The notes below the pieces were generated by a model. That model was not told the origin of the DNA, ran no database searches, and saw nothing but the letters and a program-made list of their open reading frames with translations. From Phycisphaeraceae bacterium (GTDB taxonomy: Bacteria; Planctomycetota; Phycisphaerae; Phycisphaerales; UBA1924): a DNA stretch of 64,000 nt. Position numbers and translations under genes: made by a program. The stretch is from assembly GCA_020639235.1 (NCBI GenBank), contig JACKHC010000002.1, forward strand, positions 1 to 64,000. Direction: 5' to 3'. Positions 8,326 to 17,954 of the stretch are shown piece by piece. Within the stretch, counting starts at the first letter, position 1; each line of letters begins with the position of its first letter.

Positions 8326-9047
8326 AGCGTCGCGCAACGAATGACAGTCCGGGAGGGCGTGCGTTTACGCTCATCGAGCTGCTGGTGGTGATCATCATCA
8401 TCGTGATCCTCGTGGGGATCATCGCCGGCGTGGGCGCGGGGCTGGCCCGGGACTCGCGCGGGCAACTGACCCGTGATCTCCTGACGACGCTGGACCGGAT
8501 CGTGGTGGAATACGAGGCGGTGACGGGGAGTCTGCCGAAGTACCCGTCCGATGACATGGTTGACGACTTCTACGAGGATGTGCCGGGGCCGGACAACGAC
8601 GACATCGTCAACTACGGCGGTCGGGTCGGCGTCCGCCGTCCGGACACGGCGGTCTTCCTGAAGCAGGCGAAGGGCGTGGGCGTTGTCGATGACATCGTCA
8701 AGTCGATCCCGGCGCGGTTCCTGGTGCCAACGATCACGCCCGGCGATCCGGATCCGACTCCTTCAGTCGTCGATGCGTGGGCGAAGAAGGACTGGGCGGA
8801 CCCCTTCCCGGTGGCCGGGCAGACGCTCGTGTACTACGTCCATCCTGACAACAAACTCGCGAATCAGTTGTACGGTCGTTGCATCAACAAGCGTCCGTAC
8901 TTCCTGTCGGCGGGCCCGGACAACTTCTACGGCACGACGCGCGACGCGGGCACACCGACCGAGGATGAGGCGGAGAAAGCGCTCGACGACAACATCACCT
9001 CGTACGCGCCGGGCGAGCCGAACCTTGAGATGGGGGGTGCCCGATGA
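8322..9047 (+). CDS. Pilin/pseudopilin-like protein (GspG/GspH type)
   Basis: 241 aa. A GTG start inside GTGA overlaps the upstream stop by 4 bases. A basic leader of 14 residues ending GGRA precedes FTLIELLVVIIIIVILVG, the processed N-terminal helix of a type IV pilin (Ala at -1). The rest is acidic and ends in a segment that resembles a GspG-type C-terminus: YFLSAGPDNFYGTT, comparable to the S-AGPD-G motif of major pseudopilins. It is exported and assembled through the PilC platform; whether it is the major subunit is not decidable here. Confidence 0.82.
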   Translation: MKRRATNDSPGGRAFTLIELLVVIIIIVILVGIIAGVGAGLARDSRGQLTRDLLTTLDRIVVEYEAVTGSLPKYPSDDMVDDFYEDVPGPDNDDIVNYGGRVGVRRPDTAVFLKQAKGVGVVDDIVKSIPARFLVPTITPGDPDPTPSVVDAWAKKDWADPFPVAGQTLVYYVHPDNKLANQLYGRCINKRPYFLSAGPDNFYGTTRDAGTPTEDEAEKALDDNITSYAPGEPNLEMGGAR

Positions 9048-10102
9048 TGCGTGCCGCGATTCGCCGCGCCTTCACGCTGTTTGAGCTGCTGGTGGTGATC
9101 TCGATCATCATCCTGCTGGCGGCGATCATCGTCCCCGCGTTCGGCCGGATTATCGAGTCGGCGAACTACACGGGCTCGGTGAACACCGTCACCGGTGCGC
9201 TGGGCCAGGCGCGGGCGCTGGCGATTCAGAACGGCCGGAACACCGGCGTGGCGTTCTTCTTCAATCTCGACACCGAGGTGGCTTCGCTCCAGGTCGTGGA
9301 GCTGCACGGCCAGCAGTCGGGGACAATCGGCTACAACGGCTCGACCCCGGCGATGGTGTTCCGCCCCGCGACGGGCACGGTGCCGATCGAGCTGCCCAAG
9401 GGCACGGTTGTGTACGGGATGTCGTTCGCGGTCGCGCCCTACGGCGAGCGCTACGACGGCACGAATATCGGCGAGTGGTATGCGGGCGAGATGATCGACC
9501 CGGACGGCTCGCTCGATGTGGGCGCCGGCGGGACGCCCATGATCACGGACGACGAGATCGTGCCGTGGCTGTTCCCTCGCAATGATCCGCGCGTGTTCAT
9601 CGATCCGGACTTTGACGACGCGTGCGAGGCGCCCAACGGCGCGGCGGCGCTGCAGCACTGCGTGACCTTCATGGTGCAGTTCGATCCTTCGGGCGCGATC
9701 GTTACGTGCACGGAGTCCGGGGGCGAGTGCCTGATCGATGCCTATCTCGAGTACCCGGACGATCCGATCGACCCCAACTCGGCGGACGATGAGCCGCTGG
9801 ACGACCAGTTCCTCTTTGATCCCGAGGTGGCGGTCGATGAGAACCTGAAATCGTGCTTCCCGAACGAGGTCATCCTGCGCAGCGCGAGCATGATCGCGGT
9901 GGTGCAGACGGCCCGCCTCGCGGAGGGTGTCGGGGTGCGTCGGCCCTGGACGGTCTGGAGCGAGGACGGCGTGCCGATCGCGAACAACCAGCGGACGGTG
10001 CGCGACAACGAGAAGCTCGAGGACATCTGGGACTGGATCGACCTGAACGGCGAGTTGCTTTCCTTTGATCGTTACACCGGCGATGTGATCCGGAGGCGTT
10101 GA
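9044..10102 (+). CDS. Minor pseudopilin, GspH/FimT-like
   Basis: 352 aa, coupled to the previous gene by an ATGA overlap. A short leader MMRAAIRRA precedes FTLFELLVVISIIILLAA, a class III signal with Ala at -1. The following SVNTVTGALGQARALAIQNG resembles the GspH/FimT helix in which small residues precede an RA-x-A-I segment. The ectodomain of about 300 residues is Asp/Glu-rich and much longer than ordinary GspH (about 150-190 aa). Predicted periplasmic or surface fibre component. Confidence 0.8.
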   Translation: MMRAAIRRAFTLFELLVVISIIILLAAIIVPAFGRIIESANYTGSVNTVTGALGQARALAIQNGRNTGVAFFFNLDTEVASLQVVELHGQQSGTIGYNGSTPAMVFRPATGTVPIELPKGTVVYGMSFAVAPYGERYDGTNIGEWYAGEMIDPDGSLDVGAGGTPMITDDEIVPWLFPRNDPRVFIDPDFDDACEAPNGAAALQHCVTFMVQFDPSGAIVTCTESGGECLIDAYLEYPDDPIDPNSADDEPLDDQFLFDPEVAVDENLKSCFPNEVILRSASMIAVVQTARLAEGVGVRRPWTVWSEDGVPIANNQRTVRDNEKLEDIWDWIDLNGELLSFDRYTGDVIRRR

Positions 10103-10104
10103 GT

Positions 10105-11628
10105 ATGTGCTTTGCGAGAACTGGCCATCCCGAGCCGCGATCGCCCGGGCGCTCCCGCGGGGGCGTGCGGCGTGACGCGTTCACGCTGATCGAGGTTCTG
10201 ATCGCGACCTTCATCTTTGCGCTCGGGATTCTCGGGTTGCTCGCGCTGTTCGCGGGCGCGGCGGTGCAGCAGCAGGCGGCATCGCAGGTGACGAACTCGG
10301 TGTTCGCGTCGAACGCCGCCGAGGCGGTGGTCGGTCGTGTGGCGGGACGGATCGAGTACCGGGACAACAACAATCAGCCGAACCCGACGGAGTTCGACAA
10401 CCTCGTTCCCAGGGATCAGTGGAAGGTTCTCAAGCACTTCATCGATGCCGGATTCGATGCGAACGACCCCGCGACGCACACGGGCACGCTCCGCCTGCGC
10501 CCGGACAACACGCCGAATCGCGCCTCGTTCTTCTTTGTTGCGGGTGCGCCCGAGCAGCTGCCGCTCGTCTTGTACGACCGCCCGGACCAGGTGACGCAGA
10601 ACGGAAGCGGGAACTACACGCGGACCGGCAATCAGCAGCCCTTCACGAACCGCGTCAATCAGTTCGCGGTGTCGCGCGTGCACAAGGAGTCGCTCAACTT
10701 CATCGTGGTGCGCACGGAGGCGGGCACGCTGCCCGACCCGACGGCGTTCCGCGACATCTTCTACACGCAGCGCACGGATCTGCCCCCCGCGTACAACTCG
10801 CCCGCGAACCTGCGGACGATGGTCGCGTTCTCCCCGTCATCGTTCCCCGGCACGATGGTCGATCCGAACGATTTCATCGTGATCGACCTGGCCGATCGGC
10901 CCAACCCGAACTACAGGGCGCGGGTCGAGGAGATGCGGATCGACGATGTGAACGCGTCTGGCGGGATGCGCCGCGTCGACTCCGTGATCGTTCCGTTCTA
11001 CGAGTGGCGGTCGGAGGAGATCGTTTCGCTGAATGATCGCCTTGTGTTCCGGGCGGACGAGACGCGTTCGGACAACCGCCGCCCTGTGCTCTGCTACTCG
11101 CTGCTGTACCGGCGCACCTCATCGGATACGACGCAGATGGCGGTGTTCACCTACGCGGTGCGTGCGCCGTCGCCCCGGGCCGTGTTTGTGCCGGTTGAGT
11201 CCGAGAGCCCCAACGATCCGAAGTCGCCGCTGCAGCGGGTGCGGGTGCGCCTGGGTTACGACGACGAGCGCGATGAGTACTACGTCGAGCGGGCGGGCGG
11301 GGCGTTGCCCTCGATCATTCAGGACTCGAACTTCATCCTGCGCAACGGCGCGATCCTGCTTATTCAGGGCGATCCGAATGCTTCGCCGCCGATTCCTGGT
11401 TCGGACCTCCCGGTCCGGATCGTTGACACGACCTTTGATGGCGACGGCAATCCGGTGCGCGGGTATCTGGACCGGGGTCCGCGCGCCAACGGCAAGTCGT
11501 ACCTCGACCCGCTGCCCAATGACACCGAGGTGCTGCAGGCATGGACGATCAAGCCCACCGTTGAGAGCGAGGACGGGACGATCTGGAAACTCGAGCCGAT
11601 CGACACGCGCATCCTCCAGACAGGTTGA
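10105..11628 (+). CDS. Minor pseudopilin, PilV/GspI-like
   Basis: 507 aa from the ATG at 10105, chosen because GGAGG at 10092-10096 lies 8 bases upstream. A TTG at 10099 is an alternative. The leader of about 25 residues ends RRDA, followed by FTLIEVLIATFIFALGILG. The FTLIEVLIA...FALGILGL pattern with the downstream AAEAVV helix is typical of PilV/GspI minor pilins. The ectodomain is roughly four times the usual length and rich in Arg, Asp and Pro. It overlaps no neighbour but ends at the TTG/ATG start region of the next gene. Confidence 0.82.
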   Translation: MCFARTGHPEPRSPGRSRGGVRRDAFTLIEVLIATFIFALGILGLLALFAGAAVQQQAASQVTNSVFASNAAEAVVGRVAGRIEYRDNNNQPNPTEFDNLVPRDQWKVLKHFIDAGFDANDPATHTGTLRLRPDNTPNRASFFFVAGAPEQLPLVLYDRPDQVTQNGSGNYTRTGNQQPFTNRVNQFAVSRVHKESLNFIVVRTEAGTLPDPTAFRDIFYTQRTDLPPAYNSPANLRTMVAFSPSSFPGTMVDPNDFIVIDLADRPNPNYRARVEEMRIDDVNASGGMRRVDSVIVPFYEWRSEEIVSLNDRLVFRADETRSDNRRPVLCYSLLYRRTSSDTTQMAVFTYAVRAPSPRAVFVPVESESPNDPKSPLQRVRVRLGYDDERDEYYVERAGGALPSIIQDSNFILRNGAILLIQGDPNASPPIPGSDLPVRIVDTTFDGDGNPVRGYLDRGPRANGKSYLDPLPNDTEVLQAWTIKPTVESEDGTIWKLEPIDTRILQTG

Positions 11629-11633
11629 ACCAC

Positions 11634-13439
11634 ATGAGCGATCGAACTGAAATCATGTCATTGGATCTTCGCGCCCGGCGCACGGCGAGTGGCTTTACGC
11701 TCATCGAACTGCTCGTGGCCGTCGGTGCTGTGCTGCTGCTCTCGGTTGGCGTGGGGCAGATCTTCCGCCAGGTCGGGAACCTCGTGAACACCGGCTCGTC
11801 GGCCGCGGAGATCGACCAGCTGGCGCGGGCGCTGGAGCGGCAGATGGCGGACGACTTCCGCGCGCTGTCGCTGATGCCCCAGGACGAGACGTTCATGGTG
11901 ATCCGCGGGCGGTGGATCGGCGATGTGAACAACAATCAGATGCTCGACAACAACGAGCGTGCGATCTATCTGACCCCCGAGGATCGCGAGGCGGACCTGC
12001 GCGACGGCATCGATCCGTACGAGGCGGGCAGCCGGGCTGTGACGATTCGCGCCGATGAGATCGCGTTCCTGGTCGATGGTCGCGAGTACCGAACAGCACA
12101 GGTCGACCCGCTCGGCGCGACGGATTTCGCGACGAACGGCGCGCGGATCTATTACGGGCAGGCGTTGCGGCCGCACTCGGAGATCGATCCGACGTCCGAC
12201 TTCGATGACCCGACGCGGTACGAACGCGAGTACGACCCCGACGGGGACTTCGGGCAGCGTGCCGGTGAGACCAATGCGTTCTTCAACGACGAAGTCTCCG
12301 CCGATGCTCGGAACGAATACGCCTCGGAGATTCTGTTGGCGCGGCAGGCCCTGCTCCTGGGCGGGTCCGTGGCCGCGGGGTATCAGGGCAACCCGCCCCG
12401 CCCGCCGCTGATCGGCTCGCAGCGCGCCTACACGCCGTACATCCGTGATCTCGAGGCCAACGATCGCTTCTTCGGCATCAACTACAACTTCGAGACGAAC
12501 CCACCCGAACTGCGCAGTTCGGATGTGGGCGGCGCGAACATCAATCCGAGCATCCGACTGGCCCGCCACGGGCGCGTCGATATCTGCGCGATGACGGTCG
12601 ATGAAATCCGGCGCTGGCTCGAGGGCGAGGACCCGATGTCGACATCGGGCAATGTGTCGTCGCGCGATGCGTCGCCCTTCAAGGCGCCCGGCGCGTGGGA
12701 CGGGAACAACTCCTTCGATGCGCCGCTCTGGCAACGCGACCTGATCACCGATCCGAATCAGGGCCCGCGCCGAACGATCGCCGCGAACGCGGCGCGCCTG
12801 CGTGTGGCGCTAGGCGGGTGTATCTCGCGCATGTTGGCGGACAACCAGTTGCCGGTGATCATCCGCGACCGCGAGGACTCCGACGAGGACCCCGAGGATG
12901 CGCTGATGGACCTGCACGCCGTGCTGGCGTCCAAGTGCTCGTCGGTCGAGTTCGCGTGGAACGACGGCACGGTCTGGACCGACCGCAACAACCTGCTCAT
13001 GCTCAGGCGCGGCAACGGCGGTCTGGCCGAGCCGGTGGCGAACATTGAGGACGCGGAGGTTGTGTATCGGTTCGGCGATGTGATCTGGTTCGACGCCTTC
13101 ATGCCGCGTTCGTATTACCTGTTCAACCTGGCGAGCCCGACTCAGGCGATCCCCTTCCCCAACGAGGAGGAAGTCGACGGCGTGGGCCGCCCGCGGACAT
13201 CGAATTTCGCCAACAATCTCTCGGAGCCCGCGACCTACGACCAGACCACGACGGGCGGTGTGCCGGGCGAGTACCTCTCGACGTGGGGCTTCCGCAAGCC
13301 GTCGTCGAACGGCGGGTACGGCGGCGCGTGGGTCAAGCCGCAGATGATTCGTGCGCGCATCACGCTGCACGACGCGACCGTCCGCATCCAGGGCGGCAAG
13401 ACCTTTGAGTACATCTTCAACACCGGGAATCAGTCATGA
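11634..13439 (+). CDS. Minor pseudopilin, PilW/GspJ-like
   Basis: 601 aa from ATG 11634 (a TTG at 11625 overlaps the previous stop). The leader ends TASG, so this is one of the two subunits here with Gly at -1, then FTLIELLVAVGAVLLLSVGV. The sequence ALERQMADDFRAL resembles the GspJ/PilW helix motif L-x-R-x-L-x-x-D. Near residue 96 DVNNNQMLDNNE matches an EF-hand-like D-x-N-x-N...D..E loop. The stop overlaps the next ATG by 4 bases. Length is about three times that of GspJ. Confidence 0.82.
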   Translation: MSDRTEIMSLDLRARRTASGFTLIELLVAVGAVLLLSVGVGQIFRQVGNLVNTGSSAAEIDQLARALERQMADDFRALSLMPQDETFMVIRGRWIGDVNNNQMLDNNERAIYLTPEDREADLRDGIDPYEAGSRAVTIRADEIAFLVDGREYRTAQVDPLGATDFATNGARIYYGQALRPHSEIDPTSDFDDPTRYEREYDPDGDFGQRAGETNAFFNDEVSADARNEYASEILLARQALLLGGSVAAGYQGNPPRPPLIGSQRAYTPYIRDLEANDRFFGINYNFETNPPELRSSDVGGANINPSIRLARHGRVDICAMTVDEIRRWLEGEDPMSTSGNVSSRDASPFKAPGAWDGNNSFDAPLWQRDLITDPNQGPRRTIAANAARLRVALGGCISRMLADNQLPVIIRDREDSDEDPEDALMDLHAVLASKCSSVEFAWNDGTVWTDRNNLLMLRRGNGGLAEPVANIEDAEVVYRFGDVIWFDAFMPRSYYLFNLASPTQAIPFPNEEEVDGVGRPRTSNFANNLSEPATYDQTTTGGVPGEYLSTWGFRKPSSNGGYGGAWVKPQMIRARITLHDATVRIQGGKTFEYIFNTGNQS

Positions 13440-16400
13440 AGCGCCAATCTGTGAAGTGCGATCGCCAATCTCCCGCTCCGGCCGGTGGTGCGCCGCGTCG
13501 GCGCGGCTCGGTCATCATTCTCGTTGTGGGTGTGCTCGCGGTGGTCGCGATCTCCGCGGTGACGTATGTGAACATCGTCTCGCTCGATCGTCGTTCGGCG
13601 GCGGCGGTGCAGCGGCGCATCAACTACCAGCAGCAGGCCGACGCGGTGATGAACCACATCCGCTCGCTCATCGGCGCGGATTTGTTCGGCGAGAAGATCA
13701 CCTCGAACTCGACGCCGCAGATCGTCAACGGCGCGCGCGTGTGGCCCCGCCCCTTCGAGGACGGCGACACGACCGACATGGCGTACACGATCCGCGATAC
13801 GAATGTCGCGCCGTTCTATGATCCGAACGGCCCGCCCGCGAACCCGCTCGGCATTCTGACGCTCGACACGATGAACAACTCCGACGACGCGGTGGGTGCG
13901 CGGCAGGACCCGTGGCTGGCTTCGAGCGAGCCGCTCTGGAGGCCCAACAACACCGCCGACACATGGCCGCAGATCACCAACCTGCGCTCGGGCTACCGGT
14001 ACATCCCCCCGGCGGGGAGTCCGGGCGCGCTCGGCGATTGGGTGTACGACGACGGCAAGTATGTCGATCTGGCGCAGTGGTTCATCCAGGATCAGAACAA
14101 CCGCGGCAATCCGGCGGCCGACCTGACCAACTTCAACGACCCGATCACCAGTGCGCCCAACGACTTCCGCCTGGCCCTGGATCAGCAGATCTACGACCTG
14201 CAGATCGATGAGATCGAGCAACCGTTCGGTGTGTTCAACTCGCGCGACCAGCGCGCATGGGTGGACACCGATGCCGATCTCCGCCCCGATGCCCGCTGGC
14301 AGCAGCTGGAGGTGCTCGGGAACAACGGCGGGCTCATCTGGGTCACGGCGGCGCGGATCATCGACGCGTCGGCGCTGGCGAACTACAATACTTCGATCGA
14401 GTTCTCGTACGCGTTGCCGGGCGGGATTATTCCGATGACTTCGGACGGTCGGACGCCCGCGGATATCGACATGTGGTCGCTCCTGGAAATGGCCGACGAG
14501 CGGATGCAGTCGATCGCCAATGACACGCGCGTGCGCGGGACCGGCACGATGCCGGGCTTCCGTCAGCACCTTGAGAACTCGCTGCTCGTTCCCGACGCGA
14601 TTCAGCAGATGACGACGCTGGACCCGTCGTACCCGGACATCAATGGGTTGACGACCTACATGGGCCCGTGGGCCGCCGACACGATGACGCTGACCGCTGA
14701 CCAGCGATCCAACTACTACCGGTTCGTGGGTTCGTCGCCCCTCGAGCCGGCGGCGTCGAAGGGCGCCTCGCACTCGCCGCGTCGCGACCTGATCGATCTG
14801 TGCGCGTTCTGGGGCACGAATCACCGGTCGATCTACTCGTCGATCGAGCAGGACATCGATGCGTTCTTCCCCCCGATCGCCAACACGGGCCCGAACGCGG
14901 CCAAGGGCGCGCTGCGCGCCAACGAGGACCCGGCGCAGTTCCGTTCGCTCGCGCTCAATCGCCCCACGGTTCAGGCGATCAAGGCGGACACGCGCCGTCT
15001 GCTCACGCCCTACTCGGGCGCCGGGCATATCTCGCCGGTACCGGTGATTAACGCGTCGATCGCCAACGGATTCAACGAGTACGACCAGTTGTTCTCGATC
15101 CTCAAGCCCAACGCGAATCTCGTGCGCGCGACCGACGCGGAGGATATCTTCGCGAGTTTCGTGTGGGCGCTGGCGCCGCTGGCGACGGATGAGCCGCTGA
15201 TGCGTCCGTTCACGCACGCGGAGATGGTGTCCACCGATTTCGATCTGGATGTGTATCACTACGGCGCGGGCACGGCGGCGGGGTTCCGCGGGCCGGCGCG
15301 GTTCATCACGACCGGGGATCAGAACGCCGAGGTCGGCGCGACCTTCGCCGTCCGCACCTCGCTCGCGCTGACAGCGAACATGCTGGACTGCGCGGACACC
15401 AACAATGCGCCGACGGTGCTGCGCTTCTTCCCGCGGACCGTCGAGACCGAGCGTGCGTTCAACGACATCGCGGGCACGCCGGCGATCGAGTTGTCGGACC
15501 GCCTGCCTCAGGGCAACATCAGGGTGTCGACGCTCGCGTACCCGGACCCCGGCACGAGCCCGATCGTTCCCGGCGATCCGAGCGTGACCTCGGCGGTCGG
15601 GAATCCGGCGGCGGGCGCCGACTACACGAACATTCTCAGTTCGCCCAATCTCGCCGACGACCTGCACAACCTGAAGAAGGGGCTGACGGTCGTCGGGCTG
15701 GAACGCCAGCCCTTCCTGCGTGAGGTGATGACCGCGGCGTTCTACTCCGACCTCAATACCACCGCTGAGGAGAACGGCACCAGAGACGGCATGATCGAGT
15801 TCGACAACATCAACGAGCAGATCGGCTCCATGTTCGTCGCCGAACTCGGTAACCCGTGGGACACGCCGATCAAGATCAAGGACTACATCGTCGCGATCCC
15901 TTCGAGCTCGGCCGAACTGTTCTCGACCGGCGCCGGGCCGCTCCCCTTGCTGTTCGTCTGCCCGGATATCGAGATTCCGGCGGGCGGGGTCGCGGTGCTG
16001 TGGTTCCACAATCTGCCGCAGTTCACGGGCGATGCCGCCGAGGCGGCGCTCCCGGGCAGCGCGGGGCAGGTTGTCGTCGATGAGTTCGCCTCGGTGCAGA
16101 ATGTTCCGGCGGCGTCGATGTCGAAGATCATGTTCCTCGAGCACTCGCTGAGCGCGGCGATGGGTCGTCTGCCGGTGGTGCTGCTCCGCCAGATCGAGTC
16201 GTCGACCGCCGGTACGCCGCATTATGGGATCGTCGACAAGATGACGCCCTCGGCCCCGTCGAACGCCGCGGACGGATTCCCCCGCGCGCTGCAGTCGGAT
16301 CTGTACATCACGGAGACCGCCGGGGCGGACTACATCTTCTCCGACGCGACGATCACGAATGACAACCCGCTGGACACGCGCCTCTTGGGCGGGACCGCGG

Positions 16401-17899
16401 GCAAGATTTCCGGGCGCATCGTGGTGACCTCATCGTTCTCGCGTCCCGGCATTCAGCCGGGCGGGGTGAGCGGTTCGTTCCCGGCGTATTGCCTGGAGCT
16501 CAACAAGGGCGGGAGCAATCAGTTCTCCGCTTCGCCGCGCCTGATGGTGGACGGCGCGTACACGACCTCGATGATGGCGCAGTGGGGTTGGATCGTGCCG
16601 CCGATGGCGGTGGGCGAGGCGGCCCTCTATCAGAACCTGATGCAACCGGCGGCCAACGCGCCCGAGGCGCTGGTGCCGGCGATGTGGATCGGGGTCGATG
16701 AGTTCGGCGATCAGATCAGTTCGATCGGCGAACCGACGAAGATCGCGGACAACGCGCCGATGAATATGAATCTCGCCAATGAGATCCCGCCGTTCCAGTT
16801 GTACTGCCGTGACGGCGACAACGCGTTCCCGACGAGCGCTTCAGTGGCGCAGCTGTGCACCTTCGCGCACATGTGCCTGAATCACGACCTGAACAAGATC
16901 AATCACTGGAAGACCGTCTCTGAGCAGTTGGGGGATGATCGCACCTATGACTCGGGCGCTCCGGGCGGCGTGTTGAATCCCTACATGGGCACGCTCGATG
17001 TCTCGCGGTTCATTCTCAACGACACGGCCACCACGATGACTGGCGCGGTGACGAACCTGCCCGATGCGCTGGCGGTGCCGCTCGGCGTGCGCGTGTTCGA
17101 TTGCTTCGACACGCTGCTGACCAGTTCCGGCTTGAACCAGGGGCAGATCAATCTGAACACCGCGCCGGTGGAGGTGCTCGCGCAGTTGCCATTCATGTGG
17201 CCGCGCCTGCCGATCGCGGATGTGAATGGGCTGACGCTCAACGGGATCGGGCGGTTCGATCAGGCGAATATCGGGTCGTCGCCGCGTCTGGACTACCTGA
17301 CGCGGTACCGCGACGCGAACTTCAATGTCGTGTCGCCGATGTCGACGGACACACCCGCGGGCCTGACGCAGATTCCGCAGATGCGCGTCGCCACGGGCAC
17401 GGGAGTGGATTTCACGACGCCCGGGTTTGTCTCGATGGGCGAGGTCGCGGTGCTCGATCAATGGACGCCCGGGCAGCCCAACGCGATGACGGGATCGGGG
17501 CTGTTCCAGTCGCTGGGCACCGACATGCAGCCCGCGGACGGGCACCCGTTCGACATCACGACATCCGCGACGGGCTTCATGGAGTACACGCCTCAGGGCG
17601 CGGGCAGCAACCCGCAGGACGACATCGAGGAGAAGCTGGCACTCTTCCGCGGCATGGTGAACTGCGCCTCGACGCGCTCGGATGTGTACCTGGCGTGGTT
17701 CATTGTTCGCGGGTACGACCCGGATCTGATCGAGTCGATCGAGGTGCCGGGCACGGCGGCGGAGGCGATGAACGACGAGCGGTTCGTGCCGACCTACGAG
17801 TCGCGCTGGCTGTGCCTGTTCGATCGCTCGAACATGCGCCGCCCGTCGGACCGTCCGCGTTTGCTGATGTACCTGGAACTGCCGGACGCACGCCCGTGA
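13436..17899 (+). CDS. Giant GspK-like minor pseudopilin
   Basis: 1487 aa, the largest gene of the window and last of the operon. N-terminus: basic leader ending RRRG, then SVIILVVGVLAVVAISAV, the S-V-I pattern of GspK, which lacks the conserved Glu5 of other pseudopilins. Near residue 1235 the motif GQINLNTAPVEVLAQLP is the GspK INLNTA-P hallmark (helix-hairpin region). Ordinary GspK is about 320 aa, so over 1000 residues are additional, apparently inserted between the N-terminal helix and the INLNTAP region. GspK caps the pseudopilus tip with GspI and GspJ; the preceding two genes look like those partners. Confidence 0.82.
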   Translation: MKRQSVKCDRQSPAPAGGAPRRRGSVIILVVGVLAVVAISAVTYVNIVSLDRRSAAAVQRRINYQQQADAVMNHIRSLIGADLFGEKITSNSTPQIVNGARVWPRPFEDGDTTDMAYTIRDTNVAPFYDPNGPPANPLGILTLDTMNNSDDAVGARQDPWLASSEPLWRPNNTADTWPQITNLRSGYRYIPPAGSPGALGDWVYDDGKYVDLAQWFIQDQNNRGNPAADLTNFNDPITSAPNDFRLALDQQIYDLQIDEIEQPFGVFNSRDQRAWVDTDADLRPDARWQQLEVLGNNGGLIWVTAARIIDASALANYNTSIEFSYALPGGIIPMTSDGRTPADIDMWSLLEMADERMQSIANDTRVRGTGTMPGFRQHLENSLLVPDAIQQMTTLDPSYPDINGLTTYMGPWAADTMTLTADQRSNYYRFVGSSPLEPAASKGASHSPRRDLIDLCAFWGTNHRSIYSSIEQDIDAFFPPIANTGPNAAKGALRANEDPAQFRSLALNRPTVQAIKADTRRLLTPYSGAGHISPVPVINASIANGFNEYDQLFSILKPNANLVRATDAEDIFASFVWALAPLATDEPLMRPFTHAEMVSTDFDLDVYHYGAGTAAGFRGPARFITTGDQNAEVGATFAVRTSLALTANMLDCADTNNAPTVLRFFPRTVETERAFNDIAGTPAIELSDRLPQGNIRVSTLAYPDPGTSPIVPGDPSVTSAVGNPAAGADYTNILSSPNLADDLHNLKKGLTVVGLERQPFLREVMTAAFYSDLNTTAEENGTRDGMIEFDNINEQIGSMFVAELGNPWDTPIKIKDYIVAIPSSSAELFSTGAGPLPLLFVCPDIEIPAGGVAVLWFHNLPQFTGDAAEAALPGSAGQVVVDEFASVQNVPAASMSKIMFLEHSLSAAMGRLPVVLLRQIESSTAGTPHYGIVDKMTPSAPSNAADGFPRALQSDLYITETAGADYIFSDATITNDNPLDTRLLGGTAGKISGRIVVTSSFSRPGIQPGGVSGSFPAYCLELNKGGSNQFSASPRLMVDGAYTTSMMAQWGWIVPPMAVGEAALYQNLMQPAANAPEALVPAMWIGVDEFGDQISSIGEPTKIADNAPMNMNLANEIPPFQLYCRDGDNAFPTSASVAQLCTFAHMCLNHDLNKINHWKTVSEQLGDDRTYDSGAPGGVLNPYMGTLDVSRFILNDTATTMTGAVTNLPDALAVPLGVRVFDCFDTLLTSSGLNQGQINLNTAPVEVLAQLPFMWPRLPIADVNGLTLNGIGRFDQANIGSSPRLDYLTRYRDANFNVVSPMSTDTPAGLTQIPQMRVATGTGVDFTTPGFVSMGEVAVLDQWTPGQPNAMTGSGLFQSLGTDMQPADGHPFDITTSATGFMEYTPQGAGSNPQDDIEEKLALFRGMVNCASTRSDVYLAWFIVRGYDPDLIESIEVPGTAAEAMNDERFVPTYESRWLCLFDRSNMRRPSDRPRLLMYLELPDARP

Positions 17900-17929
17900 G
17901 GCAAGGACAAGTCGGCTGACCCATCCACG

Positions 17930-17954
17930 ACCGGCCCGCGAGGGCCGGTTTTTT
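17930..17954 (+). terminator. Rho-independent terminator of the pilus/secretion operon
   Basis: ACCGGCCC, loop GCGA, GGGCCGGT, then six T (17949-17954). It lies 30 bases after the giant GspK stop and abuts the convergent serS stop. Confidence 0.9.

Noticed and set aside
13430..16222. Long antisense open frame (about 930 codons) on the minus strand opposite the giant GspK-like gene
   Set aside because: Composition is the Arg/His/Asp-rich pattern of a shadow frame in GC-rich DNA. The plus frame has a pilin signal, the INLNTAP motif and coupled neighbours.
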